This document shows, piece after piece, positions 11,244 through 23,013 of a stretch of 64,000 nucleotides of DNA (the first letter of the stretch is position 1; every line of letters starts with the position of its first letter). The notes beneath the pieces were generated by a model. The model had not been told where the DNA came from, did not search any database, and saw only the letters and a program-made list of their open reading frames with translations. The position numbers and the translations under genes were made by a program. The stretch comes from Archegozetes longisetosus (lineage: Eukaryota; Arthropoda; Arachnida; Sarcoptiformes; Trhypochthoniidae). The stretch is taken from positions 2,545,855 to 2,609,854 of the forward strand of contig JAEMBT020000006.1 in NCBI GenBank assembly GCA_018873245.2, written 5' to 3'.

Positions 11244-12415
11244 AGGATGTCTTAGCGAGATACAGCCAAAGCACAAAAAGATCAGGTTCACGATATTGGA
11301 ATATCGCGAGAATTGTACAGCTTTGTAGTTTTATTGAGACACCGTATACTACCTTTCATAAAATCCTTGGTCAAATAATATGCACTTTACTGACAAATTT
11401 ATATCAAGACTTCAAATTATGATAAACTTTGATTTATAGTAACAAAAACTATGTATTAAAACACGTATTTCTTTAATAAATGAAAACAACTTTAACACTC
11501 AAGTTGTCTAGAGATTAGGATAGGAGTTAAGTTCGCATGCGATAGCTATTGAAGTTAGCTGTGGTCATGAAACTGATCCGTGCTAACGATGGAGAACTAT
11601 GTTTATTTGTTTCCGTATCCCCTGCTCTGTGTCCAACGCCAACACGAGTCAATTATAGCTATTAAAAGCTATAGTCTTATTTAAGGTTACAACTTAATAA
11701 CATTTAATTTAACACGAATATCAATAACTAAATCCATTCACACAAAAAACTTGGATTGAGATTCAATTATTATAAAATTTTATTTACTAAATCTTATAAA
11801 TTGAATACAAATTGGATTAATATATCAGACTATTATTAACAATTGGTTTCTATCTGCAACTGACGTCTACAACTACAAAAAAAACAGGCTGTTCTTCGTT
11901 CCGATATTTTGAACCAAACTTCAGAACTACTTCAAGTATTTTAGTAATGTGTGAGTAATCACTGTTAGTTATTAAGATCCCATTGATAAGTTCCTCCTTG
12001 AATTCAAATGTAATAAAATATTTAGTTCTTATTTACACTCTGCATACATCAGGACTGTAGCTATCAGACAAATGTTTGAGTGAAACAAAAATACACGTAT
12101 TCAATGATTTTTTTATCTAGTTTAGTGTCCATTCATCGGAATTAAAAAATTATATATCATCCAATTCTTCTAGAGAATCTTACTTGAATAATTCACTTAT
12201 CATACAAGGAACAACGCCAACTTAGTAATAATGTCGATTCCAACATGTAGTTCATTCAAAAAAAATTCATCAAAATCTGTTAATTTTTACTAAGACCCTC
12301 AAAAACCAGGCAGGACACTTTTGTCAAAGACTGTACAATAGGCAAATCCAACTATCCCTTTGCATGAGTTATATCCCCTCGACGTCATATACAGGTAGAT
12401 AAATGAAATACCAGG
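11244..12415. other. no gene seen
   Basis: AT-rich sequence without a recognisable ORF. The last part (about 12,240-12,466) may be the 3' flank of the mariner remnant that follows. Confidence 0.4.
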
Positions 12416-12466
12416 GCATTTTCGGGAGTGAATAACTTCTTTATTAGATAATATTTTAACAAAATT

Positions 12467-12715
12467 TTATTCAATATGTTTTCCCCCACTATTGTAGATA
12501 TTGAAAACCCGTTTAGGCCAGGCCGCCGATGCATTGTTAATATATTCTTGAGGCAAACTCTTCCAGGAGACTCTGAGAGCTCTTTTCGGATCAGCCATAT
12601 CTTTGACTTTCTTCTTCCAAAGAAGCCTCTTCAGATACTCCCACACAAAATAGTCCATTGGGGCCGCGTCGGGACTTTTGCTGAGATTTGCTGAGAGATT
12701 AATAATACCTTTATT
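12467..12715 (-). pseudogene. mariner-type transposase C-terminal fragment
   Basis: The minus-strand frame contains a SPDAAPMDYFVWEYLK-like block, the hallmark of the last catalytic motif region of mariner/Tc1 transposases (SPD-x-P-x-DYF-x-W), followed by the usual C-terminal helix. Only the C-terminal 80 or so residues remain. The same ORF continues upstream (toward 12,781) into unrelated sequence of the virus-derived gene, so the mariner copy was fused to that relic by insertion or deletion. Confidence 0.75.
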
Positions 12716-13031
12716 TGTCCTTTTATCATAATGATCTCTTGATTTCATAATTCTAAATACTTTATTATTCATTTGTTTCAACTCATAACTTCTTTCTGGT
12801 ATTTCTATTTCAAACCAACTTTTTCCTTTATCAATTGAATATCTAAATATATTATTTGTGTTATCTATGTTTGAAAAACTATAATATGTTTCTAAATTAA
12901 CTAAAACTATCTCATAATTTTTTATCTTTCTTCAATTATATTGGAGGAGAATAATCTATTCTAAAATCAGTTGAACTAGAATCTAAAATAAGTGATATTG
13001 AATCTTTCGGTTGTAAATAAACTTCATTCAT
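12716..13031 (-). pseudogene. virus-derived structural gene remnant, divergent partner
   Basis: Reading leftward from an ATG at 13031, the frames give about 100 codons of low-complexity, Asn/Ser/Tyr-rich sequence interrupted by an in-frame stop near 12,943 and a frame change soon after, then run into the mariner fragment. It lies head to head with the gene at 13069, only 37 bp apart. I believe this pairing recurs in polinton-like elements of invertebrates, where this partner would be a minor structural protein, but that is from pattern memory. It is clearly broken and truncated. Confidence 0.4.
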
Positions 13032-13068
13032 TTATTGAATCAATTTTATTTAGTAATAAATAACAACA

Positions 13069-14118
13069 ATGACAACTAATGTAATAGAAGATTATTTTAA
13101 AATATCTGATTTTATTTCGATAGATGAAAGTGTTTCTGAATATAATTATCATAACTATGGACCAGTAGCAGAAATTAATCTTAATTCTAATCAACAAATA
13201 AGAATAATAATAATTGAGAATCAAGATTTATTCTATTTACCATCAAAGAGTTTCGTAACAGTTAAAGGAAATTGGTTAAAGTTGATGGTACTAAATGATT
13301 AGATAGCGATATTGTAACATTAGTTAATAATGGAGTAATGCTCTTACTTGATAGTATAGAATATCAAATTGGAGATAAAGTTGTAGAAACTATTAATTAT
13401 CCTGGACAATGTACTCTAATGAAAGGTTTATTAAGTTATTCAAAAGATTTTGAAAATACAGGATTAAATATGTGTTGGATTTTAGATAAAAGTAATAGTG
13501 AAGCTAGTTTAACAACTAATAATAGATTTAAAATTAGACATGATAAAATACATAAAAGAGGTGATGGAAACTTTAGTTTTGTTATTCCTCTAAGTCATAT
13601 ATTTGGTTTCTGTCAAGATTATAAGAAAGTAATTTATGGAGTCAAACATAACTTTAACTAGAAGTGGTAATGATGATGCAATATTTAAAAATAGAACAAT
13701 TGTAAGTAAAGTTGAAATTACAAACATAACATGGACAACGCCAAATATTTTACCAAATTTTGAGCAATTAAATTCTTTAAATAAGATGATTGAAACCAGA
13801 AAATCATTCTCTATTGGATTCATGTATAGAAATATAGATTCTTTAGATGTTCCTGTGAGTAATGAATTTACTTGGCGTTTAGGTCCAAGATCTACTTCTG
13901 AAAAACCTAGATATATTATAATTGGTTTTCAAACTGATAAAAATAAGAATGTGGATAGAAATCCTGCAGTTTTTAATCATTGTGATGTTAGAAATATTTA
14001 TGTTGAATTGAATGCTATTAGATATCCAAATATAGATATAATAAATGATTTTAAAGATGAAGATTATTCATTTATTTATCACTTGGCTAAACAATTCAGA
14101 GACAAAATTACGGATTGA
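13069..14118 (+). pseudogene. Polinton or polinton-like virus major capsid-like gene, frameshifted
   Basis: Three consecutive ORFs (13069-13302, 13338-13661, 13636-14118) in changing frames read as one protein of about 345 residues. The breaks fall near 13,280-13,300 and 13,636-13,660. Features include an HIFGF block near 13,595 and an FTWRLGP block near 13,865, followed by a segment ending in a short charged tail. I associate this pattern with capsid-type proteins integrated in arthropod genomes, probably of the double jelly-roll kind, but fold and family need a profile search. No replication genes or terminal repeats were found nearby, so this is an isolated relic. The gene is about half the length usual for large capsid proteins, so the C-terminus may be lost. 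Confidence 0.5.
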
Positions 14119-14264
14119 GCGATAACTATAATGACTTTATCAATTTCAAGTAAATCCTCATACTTATCAAACTTCAAAAGCATATTTTTAGCACAAAGTT
14201 TAATAGAGCTGTTACTTGAATTATTGTAATCATTTAAATGTTCATAAAGTTTTGAGAATGGCAA
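14079..14264 (-). pseudogene. possible hAT transposase fragment
   Basis: A 61-residue ORF contains AKNMLLKFDKYEDLL, similar in pattern to the segment before the IA-x-x-LDPR block of hAT transposases. It overlaps the end of the capsid-like relic on the opposite strand and is too short to be certain. Confidence 0.25.
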
Positions 14265-14334
14265 AACTTAGCATGTGCTTACATATTTAGATTCTGATGC
14301 ATAAAATGAAAATGTTTATATTATGATCTCAATT

Positions 14335-14450
14335 ACAGACTTTTGTGTCGGAAACAGGGTTTTGAGGTCCGAGTCTGGGTCCTGGGTTAGAAGTTCAGGT
14401 TCCGGGTCCGAGTCTTTCAAAAAGACCTTAAGACTCGGACCTGATCATCA
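14335..14450. repeat. GGGTCCGAGTC-type short repeats
   Basis: A GC-richer patch with repeated GTCCGAGTC / GGTCCTGGGTT / GGTTCCGGGTCC words and, at 14,420-14,442, an inverted AAGACTCGGACCTG copy. It can form a hairpin. Function unknown. Confidence 0.5.
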
Positions 14451-14454
14451 GTTG

Positions 14455-15022
14455 ATACAACAGAGATATTTGTTGTCAGTATATTCTTGATTATATTGAA
14501 GTATTTAGTTTCAACAACGCGATATGTTATTGCATTCTCAGAAGAAATTATACAGGTATACTAATGCAAGATAAAATCACTGACGATTGCATTAAGAGTT
14601 TCTCTAATTCAGCTCTTATCGAATCAATAAACTTGATTCTATATAACTCTTCAGAGTCACCTATTCTACCTAATTTCTTCTGAAAATGCAATAGCATATC
14701 GCGTTGTTCCAACTAGATACTTCAATATAATCAAGGATATACTGACAAAAAAATATTTCCGTTGTACAGATAAATTCAAAAAGGCTTTAAATTGATCTCT
14801 TAGTAAAAGAGCTAAAGAGGGGATAATACACATATCTGCCAAAATAAAGTTTACTATCAAACATAGTCCCTAAAATATGCTTAAGTAATGCTTTTTGAAT
14901 CATGTTTTGACCTAATAATGAGATAAACTGAAATCACATCATCAAAATGTCGTATATTAGTTCATTACTTCAAGTGATTGACTAAAGTAATTTTATCTTG
15001 CATTAGTATACCTGTATATATA
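14455..15022. repeat. inverted-repeat region (foldback)
   Basis: About 95 bp at 14,455-14,550 (including CAACAACGCGATATGTTATT) is mirrored at about 14,671-14,760. A second inverted pair, ATACAGGTATACTAATGCAA at about 14,550-14,580, is mirrored at 14,985-15,020. The arrangement looks like a palindromic transposon interrupted or rearranged. No gene. Confidence 0.6.
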
Positions 15023-15794
15023 GACCCATATATAAATGTGCGGATAGTTACTCCGTGTCCATTTGTGCATCGTTAATTGATGCGTTAACTTATAAAACTT
15101 GAAATTAAAAATTCTTCAAACCGTATTTAAGATATTCGGGATTATTCGTAAGTAGTCTAAAGTTTTATTAATTATATTTAATATTTAAATTAATTTATAT
15201 TGGAATTGTTATATTTACAAAACCTCTCTGGTGATCTAAATTTGTAAGCTCTTATTAATAACGCAATATCAGTTTTTTATATTAATAGAATAATTAAGAT
15301 ATTTGAATTAATGGAGCAAATTAAATACTGAATAAATCAATTAATTGTAAATTAAATTAAGCATTATCGAGTATTAAAAGTGAAAAAATTCGTTTCAAGT
15401 TTATTACAATGGTTTTTACGTATTAAACAACTCGAGCAATACTAAATTAAGCTATGAATATTATAAACAGATGTTGCCATTTCGTACAGAATTGAACTGT
15501 ATATTACAGAAATTAACCTTAACATGATCCTAATATAGTCAACTGGTGTTATAAAATTCTGTTCTCACTAGACAGAGATTTTTTATTATTAATAGTTTTA
15601 TAAATAACTTTCAAATATTATTTTGCGATGATTAGTTCAAAAAATTGTCAAGAGTTGTATCCATGGTCGTGTGAGTCATAATTTATAATGGATAACACAA
15701 ATTATCACTTTTTGACATTTTTAAATACAGTAATATGAACGATCATCAATATAATTAAGTTGAAATTACATTATTTTTATTTATCAAACATGTA

Positions 15795-17100
15795 AAAGGA
15801 CAAGGACTAGCTTTGGAGTGTAACTAGACGGGCGATTTGACATCATCAATATATCTCCCTTTGAGGTGCCTATATTGTATCCAAATATTAAACCTTAATT
15901 AAGTATAGTTTAGGAAAAATTAATGTATTTTTTTTATAATGGGTCCTATGGTGAAATCGAAATTTTGAAAACATCATTTGAACCCCTTATCACTTCTCAA
16001 GTCGGGTAAAACTTTCATCACAAATTGAGTAGAGTCTGAAGCTATTTCTGAGGAAGAATTAGTGATTCTCGAACTTTAATACGTCATACGGTTCAATGGG
16101 AGTTAAACAATTTTGTAATTTTAAAAGTTACAAACAGTAACAAAAATAAAATTGGACTTTTAGTATATGTACTGTATATATATAATTAGTTGTTCAGAAG
16201 ATTAATAAGCTAAATAATGGAAGATCAGATATACAGACAAGAGTTATACTCCTATCAAATGCCATCACAAACCACAGGTACATCCGCTTCAATCAATATC
16301 AGGACAACGACCATTATAGCCATCATTGATGATTCAAATTGTGTCAATTGTGAATGTAACTGTTACTTATATTGTTATTTTCAATATCAGAGATATTTAT
16401 TAGAATCTCAAATATATTTATACCATTTTTCATATTTTTTATTTTCCATTTGTTTCTTAGTTGCATATTTTAGTAAACTGTTTTTTTCACTTAAATAGTA
16501 AAAAATTTCACTTACCCTTTCACCTACCCTTTCACATCCTTTTCTGGTTTTTCTGAAATACCTCTGAAAACCGCTTAAGCTAACTTATGATTTAGTGTGC
16601 TGATTGACTGCTCTGAACTTTTTTTCGTATTAATACCGCGATTTTTCACTTAAATAGTGGATTATTGTGCTCTCAAAAGTGACTGCGCTGAACGGGCGTA
16701 TATAGTAGTAATGTAAATTCTTGTAATAGAAAAACACAAAACAAACATTCGAGCCTGGCCTTTTGCATCTTTTACTACGAGTGTTAATTGATATGCATAA
16801 TTTAACTATTATTGAACCGTTTGACGTGTTAAAGTTCGAGAACCACTCTAATTCTTAGAAATAACTTCAGATTCTGCTCCATTTATGATAGAAGCTTTAC
16901 CCGATCTGAGAATGAATAAGTGGTCAATCAATGTTTTCAAAAATTCGAATTTTACCATAGGATTCATTATGAGAAAATACGAGATTTTTTCCTAAACTAT
17001 ACTTAAGATTTAATATTCGGGTATAATTACCTCAAAGGAGCTACTTGGTGACATCAAATCGCTCCACCCTGTTACAACACAAAGATAGTCCTTGCCCTTT
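15795..17100. mobile_element. 1.3 kb foldback element with about 300-bp arms
   Basis: The left arm, 15,795-16,110, is mirrored by 16,795-17,100. The termini read AAAGGACAAGGACTA and AAAGGGCAAGGACTA. Further pairing blocks include the TTTAGGAAAAA and GAACCGTATGACGT regions. The arms pair at roughly 75-80 percent by eye. The interior (16,110-16,795) contains only a composition-driven ORF (16217-16498) and two copies of TTTTCACTTAAATAG. No transposase. Class not assigned. Confidence 0.65.
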
Positions 17101-17599
17101 GTATAGTGATTTTATAGTCCAACAATAATAATTAAAATAAAATAAAAAACGTTTGTAATTACAATTCTATATGTTATATGTAAAATTTTATATTTGACCG
17201 GTTCTAGTGTTGAACATAAAGTATATGGAATTTAATTATAACATATTAAACAATTAATATATGTAAAGATTTAGTCCGGTGATAATTCAGCTTTGTATGG
17301 ATTAACTCCGAGAAAAAATACCCTTTCTATACACGTAATGTTGCCAGAGTGTGAACACAGAGTGACCACCATTCACAATTTTTCTGGAATTCGCATCTCC
17401 AAAATCCATTTAATTGTTTATTCAATATTAGGATTAGAATTTTTTATAAAGATCATAATCAAATTGAATATGAACAGTTTTGTCTAATAATTAGATATTT
17501 CTGTACTTTACTGGTCAATAGTGTACATCTGGTAACACAATGCATACGAGTCTTTATTGTAAATATATTCTTATATTAATATTTTAGGCCTAAGATCTA

Positions 17600-18349
17600 A
17601 TGGCGGGATATTCGATAAATCATAGATCATCGTCTGACATAATATATATGAATTGCGAAAATAAAGTAGTTGAAGATGAAAAATTAAGCACTATAATTGA
17701 GTATGCGTTTAACTCAATGGGCATTGTTGAAAGAAGCGGTAGTGTAGACGAGTATGATAGATGTTGTGATGCTCTGAAAAGAAAACTTGGATCATTCGAA
17801 CCGTATCATGCGTCTGCCGAAGTAAAAGAGAGCAAAAAACGGAGCATTGGGAATGTCATTTTATCACTTTTACCCGAAAGCGCACCGCAATTAACTAGTA
17901 TAGTCGATCATTTTGCTGAAAGTGCACACAGACGCACTGAAAGTTTTGTTCGTTCAAGTAGTATGTTTGATGAAACAGAAGAAACCATTGCTGAAAAATT
18001 TGTCACAAAAGTTTCCCGATTCGGTGATAATATTCATATAACACCGTGTCTAATGATCCTTAAATTGAGAAAAAAAGGAATTCAATCGATGTACTTATTT
18101 AATAAATCGATAATAGAAACGTTACTTGAGTATAAACAACAGAAATTTGTTTTATCTAAATATGAGATTCAGGGTGTTATTAAAAAGTTACGGGAGACTA
18201 AAACAACGCAAAAACCATTGAAAGAATTTCCGAGTAGTCCGATACTAGACAACGAAAATTCTAATAATCAAGACCAGGAACAACAGAACATTGAAAAGGG
18301 ACCTAAAATAAACCCTGGAAAAGAAAAGATTGACTGGGAAGATCCTTAA
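17600..18349 (+). CDS. tandem paralogue A, unknown function, 249 aa
   Basis: Complete ORF with an in-frame TAA three codons before the ATG and a splice-acceptor-like TATTTTAG exactly 12 nt upstream of it, so a 5' UTR intron is likely. I do not recognise the family. Residues 20-115 and 160-215 align with paralogue B: both share a KLG-(S/A)-FEP-(Y/H)-HASA core near residue 75 and a KFV-(L/V)-SK-(Y/F)-(E/D)-I segment near residue 195. The last 40 residues, rich in Asn/Gln/Glu/Lys, are absent from B. No signal peptide or membrane segment is seen, so it is probably intracellular. The N-terminal half looks helical. AATAAA (18350-18355) abuts the stop codon. Confidence 0.75.
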   Translation: MAGYSINHRSSSDIIYMNCENKVVEDEKLSTIIEYAFNSMGIVERSGSVDEYDRCCDALKRKLGSFEPYHASAEVKESKKRSIGNVILSLLPESAPQLTSIVDHFAESAHRRTESFVRSSSMFDETEETIAEKFVTKVSRFGDNIHITPCLMILKLRKKGIQSMYLFNKSIIETLLEYKQQKFVLSKYEIQGVIKKLRETKTTQKPLKEFPSSPILDNENSNNQDQEQQNIEKGPKINPGKEKIDWEDP

Positions 18350-18355
18350 AATAAA
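18350..18355 (+). promoter_or_regulatory. candidate polyadenylation signal of paralogue A
   Basis: A canonical AATAAA lies immediately after the stop codon. Others occur downstream (about 18,500), so use of this one is uncertain. Confidence 0.4.
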
Positions 18356-18517
18356 GATCTCGGGAAACATTAATGTCCTTTTAATCGTAATTGTAATAAA
18401 TCGTTATTTTAACTTAATGGTTTACCTTATTAGTTACATATAATTGTGTGTTTCGGTCAAATCAAATTTTCATATGCTTCAAACTAATTATTATTAAAGA
18501 AAATAAATGTAATATTA

Positions 18518-18744
18518 GTGGCACCACTTAATTATGCGGTATTTTACAAATTTTTTTGAAATTTAATTTTAAGAAATATAAAATATTAATTAATGATATA
18601 ATCGCCATCATTATCGACATTAGTTCACTTGTTCACCCGATCTTTGATATTACTTTCAAAAATGGTTTGTAAACAATCGATTAATGTGACAAAAATCACG
18701 TTGAAAAATGACTATCTAATACCGCATAATTAAGTAATGCCCCT
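18518..18744. mobile_element. MITE between the tandem paralogues
   Basis: Inverted termini of about 24 bp: GGCACCACTTAATTATGCGG at about 18,520 and its mirror GGGGCATTACTTAATTATGC ending at 18,744. The interior is AT-rich. Flanks are TAATAT-like on both sides, so a target duplication is likely but not resolvable by eye. It lies in the spacer between the two paralogues and does not touch either reading frame. Confidence 0.7.
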
Positions 18745-18998
18745 AATATATGAGTAAAAATTTTGGTTCTTTATAAAAAGAGTTCGGTATTAACGGTAAT
18801 GTTTACATTTGATATGTATTTTTAAATCTAAAATCTATAATGATCAGAAATCTTTAAGTTTGCTTGCAGATTACAATATTAATAGAAGTATTAAAAAGAA
18901 TAATCATTCTGTTGTTTCAGATATCGTAATAATAGATATTATTTTAATAAAAGTTTACCTTATTGTCTATTTTTGATAATATTCAGGAGAAATCTTAA

Positions 18999-19616
18999 AT
19001 GGCAGTTTCACGAACAAATCAAACTGATGGAACATTGGTATTTATTGGTTGCAGTGAAAACGAAACCATTGAAGGTGAAACTCTGAGTTCAATTGTTGGT
19101 TATGTACAAAAGAAATTGAATGCCACTGAATTTGGAGCGAGACCAAAAGAAACTTATGATAAGTATTGCGAAGGTCTAAAACAGAAACTAGGAGCGTTTG
19201 AACCGCATCATGCATCAGCACATATTAAAGAATGTTCGAAGCAGAAAATTATTACCTCAATGCTGTCATTATTAGCCGAAAATGAGCGCGTAGAAAAGTT
19301 TAAGCAATTAATTGAGAGAGCAGCTGATGCTGCGGGTGGAGCAGGGCAATCATCATTTTGGTACAGCGAATATAATAAAGAATATAAATCTTCTGAATTT
19401 GTCGTACTTAAAGTGTTCAGGTCGGGTGAAAATCTCGAGATAATCCCGACTCATTTAGCGTGTCACGGCAGTCAAGTCGGGTCGAGTGTCTTGTTTTTGA
19501 CGAAGGCGAAATCAGAAGCATTTATTGAGATACAACAAAAGAAATTTGTTGTATCAAAATTCGACATCATACAAATTATTAAGAAAATTAAGGAACAAGC
19601 AGAGAAGAGTTGGTAA
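18999..19616 (+). CDS. tandem paralogue B, unknown function, 205 aa
   Basis: Complete ORF with a TAA immediately upstream in frame and an acceptor-like ATATTCAG exactly 12 nt before the ATG, the same leader length as in paralogue A. It shares about 40-50 percent identity with A in two blocks (about residues 52-98 and 175-200 here), and the copies keep the same order and spacing, so they arose by tandem duplication. B has an Ala/Gly-rich linker near residues 105-120 and lacks the acidic Asn/Gln tail of A. No known motif, signal peptide or membrane segment was seen. Both frames are intact despite divergence, which argues for function. Confidence 0.75.
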   Translation: MAVSRTNQTDGTLVFIGCSENETIEGETLSSIVGYVQKKLNATEFGARPKETYDKYCEGLKQKLGAFEPHHASAHIKECSKQKIITSMLSLLAENERVEKFKQLIERAADAAGGAGQSSFWYSEYNKEYKSSEFVVLKVFRSGENLEIIPTHLACHGSQVGSSVLFLTKAKSEAFIEIQQKKFVVSKFDIIQIIKKIKEQAEKSW

Positions 19617-20147
19617 ATTTATATGCATTAAATTAAAAATTAAAAATTAAATTGACGAAATGATTAATTATTCATTACTAATTTCAATAAATAATTCTTA
19701 TTATTAACTGTAATTATATTCACCATGTATTTTTCTGATTGTATCTCCACTATAAAAATTAGTAATATAATAAGTAATCGATGACCCTCTAAAACTTTTG
19801 CAGTAAGGTTTATAACATATTACCAGATGTAAATTTAGATAGTCATGCCCGTTTTTAATTACTAATCGACATTTAAAAACAAAAAGTATAAATTATAGAT
19901 AAATGAATATTAATACGGATCTTTTAAATCAATATATGGTAATAAAACTAGTAGTCTAGTAAGTATAATAATGTACAAAAATAGAACTATTTTATGGCTC
20001 TCATTATTTTGTATCAGTTTGTTAGTCTGTTTAATATATTAATATTTTTATTATATCACTACCACTGAATATTTTATGGCTACGTGTTGTTTAACATATT
20101 CACAATTAATCTTATCACCAATTTGCTTTCTTAATAATTCATTCTCT
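19617..20147. other. no gene seen
   Basis: AT-rich 3' flank of paralogue B with AATAAA near 19,686. No other feature recognised. Confidence 0.4.
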
Positions 20148-20155
20148 GTATACAA

Positions 20156-20590
20156 TAGGGTGACCAAGTCAAAAACTGTTAAATGCGGGACAAAAAATTT
20201 TGACCCCCTTAAAAAATTTTTTTAAAAAGTTTTAATCTGATTGAAGTTACAAATCACAGTTTGAAAGAACAATTATTTGAAATATAAACTAAAGATTTGA
20301 TTGAGAACTGCACTTTATAAGAGTCACACACGATGTGAATGAAAACAAGGTATCAGATAAACGGATTAAAACACTTTTTATATAAAGACTTCCACATATT
20401 TTAAGATAAGAAACGTGTTGGCAACAAAATTGCATTATTTGCATTAAATAAAAACATACAGTGGAAATTTGTTTATATAAATCTTAAAATGCATGATATT
20501 TTCCGTCCCGCAAAAGGTGCATACGGTATGCAGGACACAACTCTTAAATGCGGGACAATCCCGCACAATGCGGGACACTTGGTCACCCTA
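20156..20590. mobile_element. hAT-type MITE with 8-bp target duplication
   Basis: The termini TAGGGTGACCAAGT (20156) and its mirror (ending 20590) are flanked by a perfect 8-bp duplication GTATACAA at 20148-20155 and 20591-20598. The subterminal ATGCGGGACA motif occurs at both ends. 435 bp and no ORF, so non-autonomous. A related copy lies at 31999-32468. Confidence 0.9.
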
Positions 20591-20679
20591 GTATACAACA
20601 AGAATTACGAAGCGCTAGATAGGCTTTGAGAAATTATATATATTTTTGGAAAGTACTTATTGAGAAAAAGTCAGTGATA

Positions 20680-21690
20680 TGTGCCATTTACTGCCCAAAT
20701 GAGGCCCTAGGCCCAACTTCGCCCCTTTGGTCTTGGGGCTTTAAATATTGTATCGTTGGATTTATCTCGGTGAGCCGACTTTAACCCTTCCAAGACTAAG
20801 ATGGGACAGACTGTCTACCGAGCTAATTTAAATTAGTTTAAATCACAAACGCATTCACCAATTGACATTAAACTTTTAGACATTATTTATTGAATAGTCT
20901 TTGCTGAAATTCAATATCTATTTTAAAATAAACAAATCATTGAAATGATTTGCGCGCGATTTCACGCACTGAGTGTAATCACATTTTGCTGAAAATGTCA
21001 AAAGTGTAATAAGTATGCATGTTTGAATCATTCAGAAAAGGTAACATAAATATTGTTTAACCATTGTAATTGATATGAATAATTTACTTAATAATCATAT
21101 TTCTTCAAATCTAAGAAAGAAATGTAACTAAAGTCACATTCAAATTAAAGTTAATCAAGGTTCAAATTGGTAGACGAATTGTTCCATTTTAGTCATCGAT
21201 GTATGCAAAATATTTTAGACTTGGAAGGGTTAACGTGCCTCCAGAAATATTTCAGTTCGCAATCTAGATTTGTTTGTTTAAATTAGATATTGTAGAGGGC
21301 TTAAAATGAGCGGATACGTGTTTCATAGTTTTCCCAGATTCGAAGTAGTTTCAAAGATATAGGCCTTCAAATTTAAAAAATGACCACTCATCATCGGACT
21401 TTGGTTGGTTAACCTTTTATTGGAATATAGTGATATTAAAGCTAACTAAGAATACTATTCAAATACATAAGATTTTCAGCTAGAATATCATACTTCGATT
21501 ACTTTTGATCTCGGGATAGGCATAATACTGTTTTGGAATGGTTTTTTTTATGGAAAACCTGGGGTCAAAGGTCATCGAATTTGGTCAAGTGAAAAGTCTT
21601 TGGATTCGTCTCGTCAGGAAAAATTCCAACAATACCCAACATGTGGGGTAGGGTAAGCGGGGCAGTTCTGCGGGCATTCATTGCCTATAG
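20680..21690. repeat. dispersed repeat fragments
   Basis: Contains pieces found elsewhere in the window: CCCTAGGCCCAACTT (near 20,705; compare 40,245 and 40,700) and a TTGGATTCGTCTCGTC block (near 21,600; compare 20,755 and 40,200). AAGACTAAGATGG near 20,795 is followed by CTTGGAAGGGTTAA at 21,220, which mirrors TTAACCCTTCCAAG at 20,780, giving an inverted pair 430 bp apart. A DR1-like motif is at 21562-21574. No gene. Confidence 0.5.
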
Positions 21691-23013
21691 GTCTTGCTTT
21701 TATGATTCGGACATGGATTCACCGTCTTCGACGCCACTGATTGGGTCCGGATACTGTAGATCTTCATAATCTGACTCGTATGGTGATTCTATTGATGACT
21801 CGTCGGTATCATCTGGGTGGTATGTTTTCTTGTCAGACGCGTTTGGGTTACTACCGCTCGCTTTCTCATAGATCCCTATTATTGTACCACATTGAGCGTC
21901 ACTCCTTTCTGACTTACAATTAACAATAGGTATTACAGCTTTACCTTTTCTAAAGTGGATTTCTGAATCTTTGGTATAAACCTTTTCTTGTTGAATAAGT
22001 ATGGATCTATTTTTACTTTACAAGTGAAATTACTTTCTGCTTTTTTATTACTGGGCGTTATTTTGATAAAAAGCGTGCGATTTGGTTCAATTGTTACTGT
22101 ATGCATAACATGGATTCGTTCATCGTTGTAGCCATTTATGTTTTATTTAGTTAAGTCGGCTATCACATTAAGTTGAGGCCAAACTAACTTTTTTTTCTTC
22201 CAATCAATCAGCACATTAGCCTGTCTGTTGAAATAGTTGCCTGGCAGGAGGCTGAAATCGAAATCCTTGATAACTGCAGGTCTTAGCTTAGTGACTTTAT
22301 TATCACTATTGTATTTAATAACTATTCCTAAAGTGACTTCACCAGCGACTTTCACTGGGAGCCCATTGAAACTTTTATGAATCTGCCCATGTAAGGTTCT
22401 AAGTGAAGATCTAAATCGTTAGCGAGTTGTGCATCGATCAAGGAGATCTCTGAACCTGAGTCAATTAAGACTGTTATCTCTATTATTAATGTATACCTTT
22501 TGGTAGATGAGGTCATCGCAGTCTCTTAGATTATCATATTCATTCGTATGAGCTATTAAAGCATTAGCTCTGCGAGAACCGCTAAACTGTTTCTGATTCT
22601 TTGGACAGTTTCGGGAATAATGCTCAACTTTTTGGCAGTTGAAACACTTGATGCCTACATTAAGGTTGCGGCTATCGTTTAACATTCTAGCAATATCAAA
22701 TTCATTGGCTTGTCGCTCTCGTTAGCCTGATCTTTTACGCCATGATTAAGACCTCTCTTATTTCTTTTCCTCCTATTATAGTTACTGTTGAACCTATGCA
22801 AGTTCTCGTTACTCTCTTTCTTCTGAGGAAGAACTTGTATTGTTGAATCTTGTATTTCTTCGACTGTTAGAGGTATGTATAGTATAATTGTAATCGCGTG
22901 ATAAGTCGCGTGAGGCATTTACCTACATCTCACGAGATCTACTCTCGTGAACGGTCGATAAGTTTTTCTGTCCCGGCGTGAACGCCTGTTGCATTTCCTA
23001 AGGTATAACATAG

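Noticed and set aside
16217-16498. 93-codon ORF in the centre of a foldback element
   Set aside because: Phe/Tyr/Leu-biased composition typical of AT-rich random sequence, no domain pattern, located between transposon arms.
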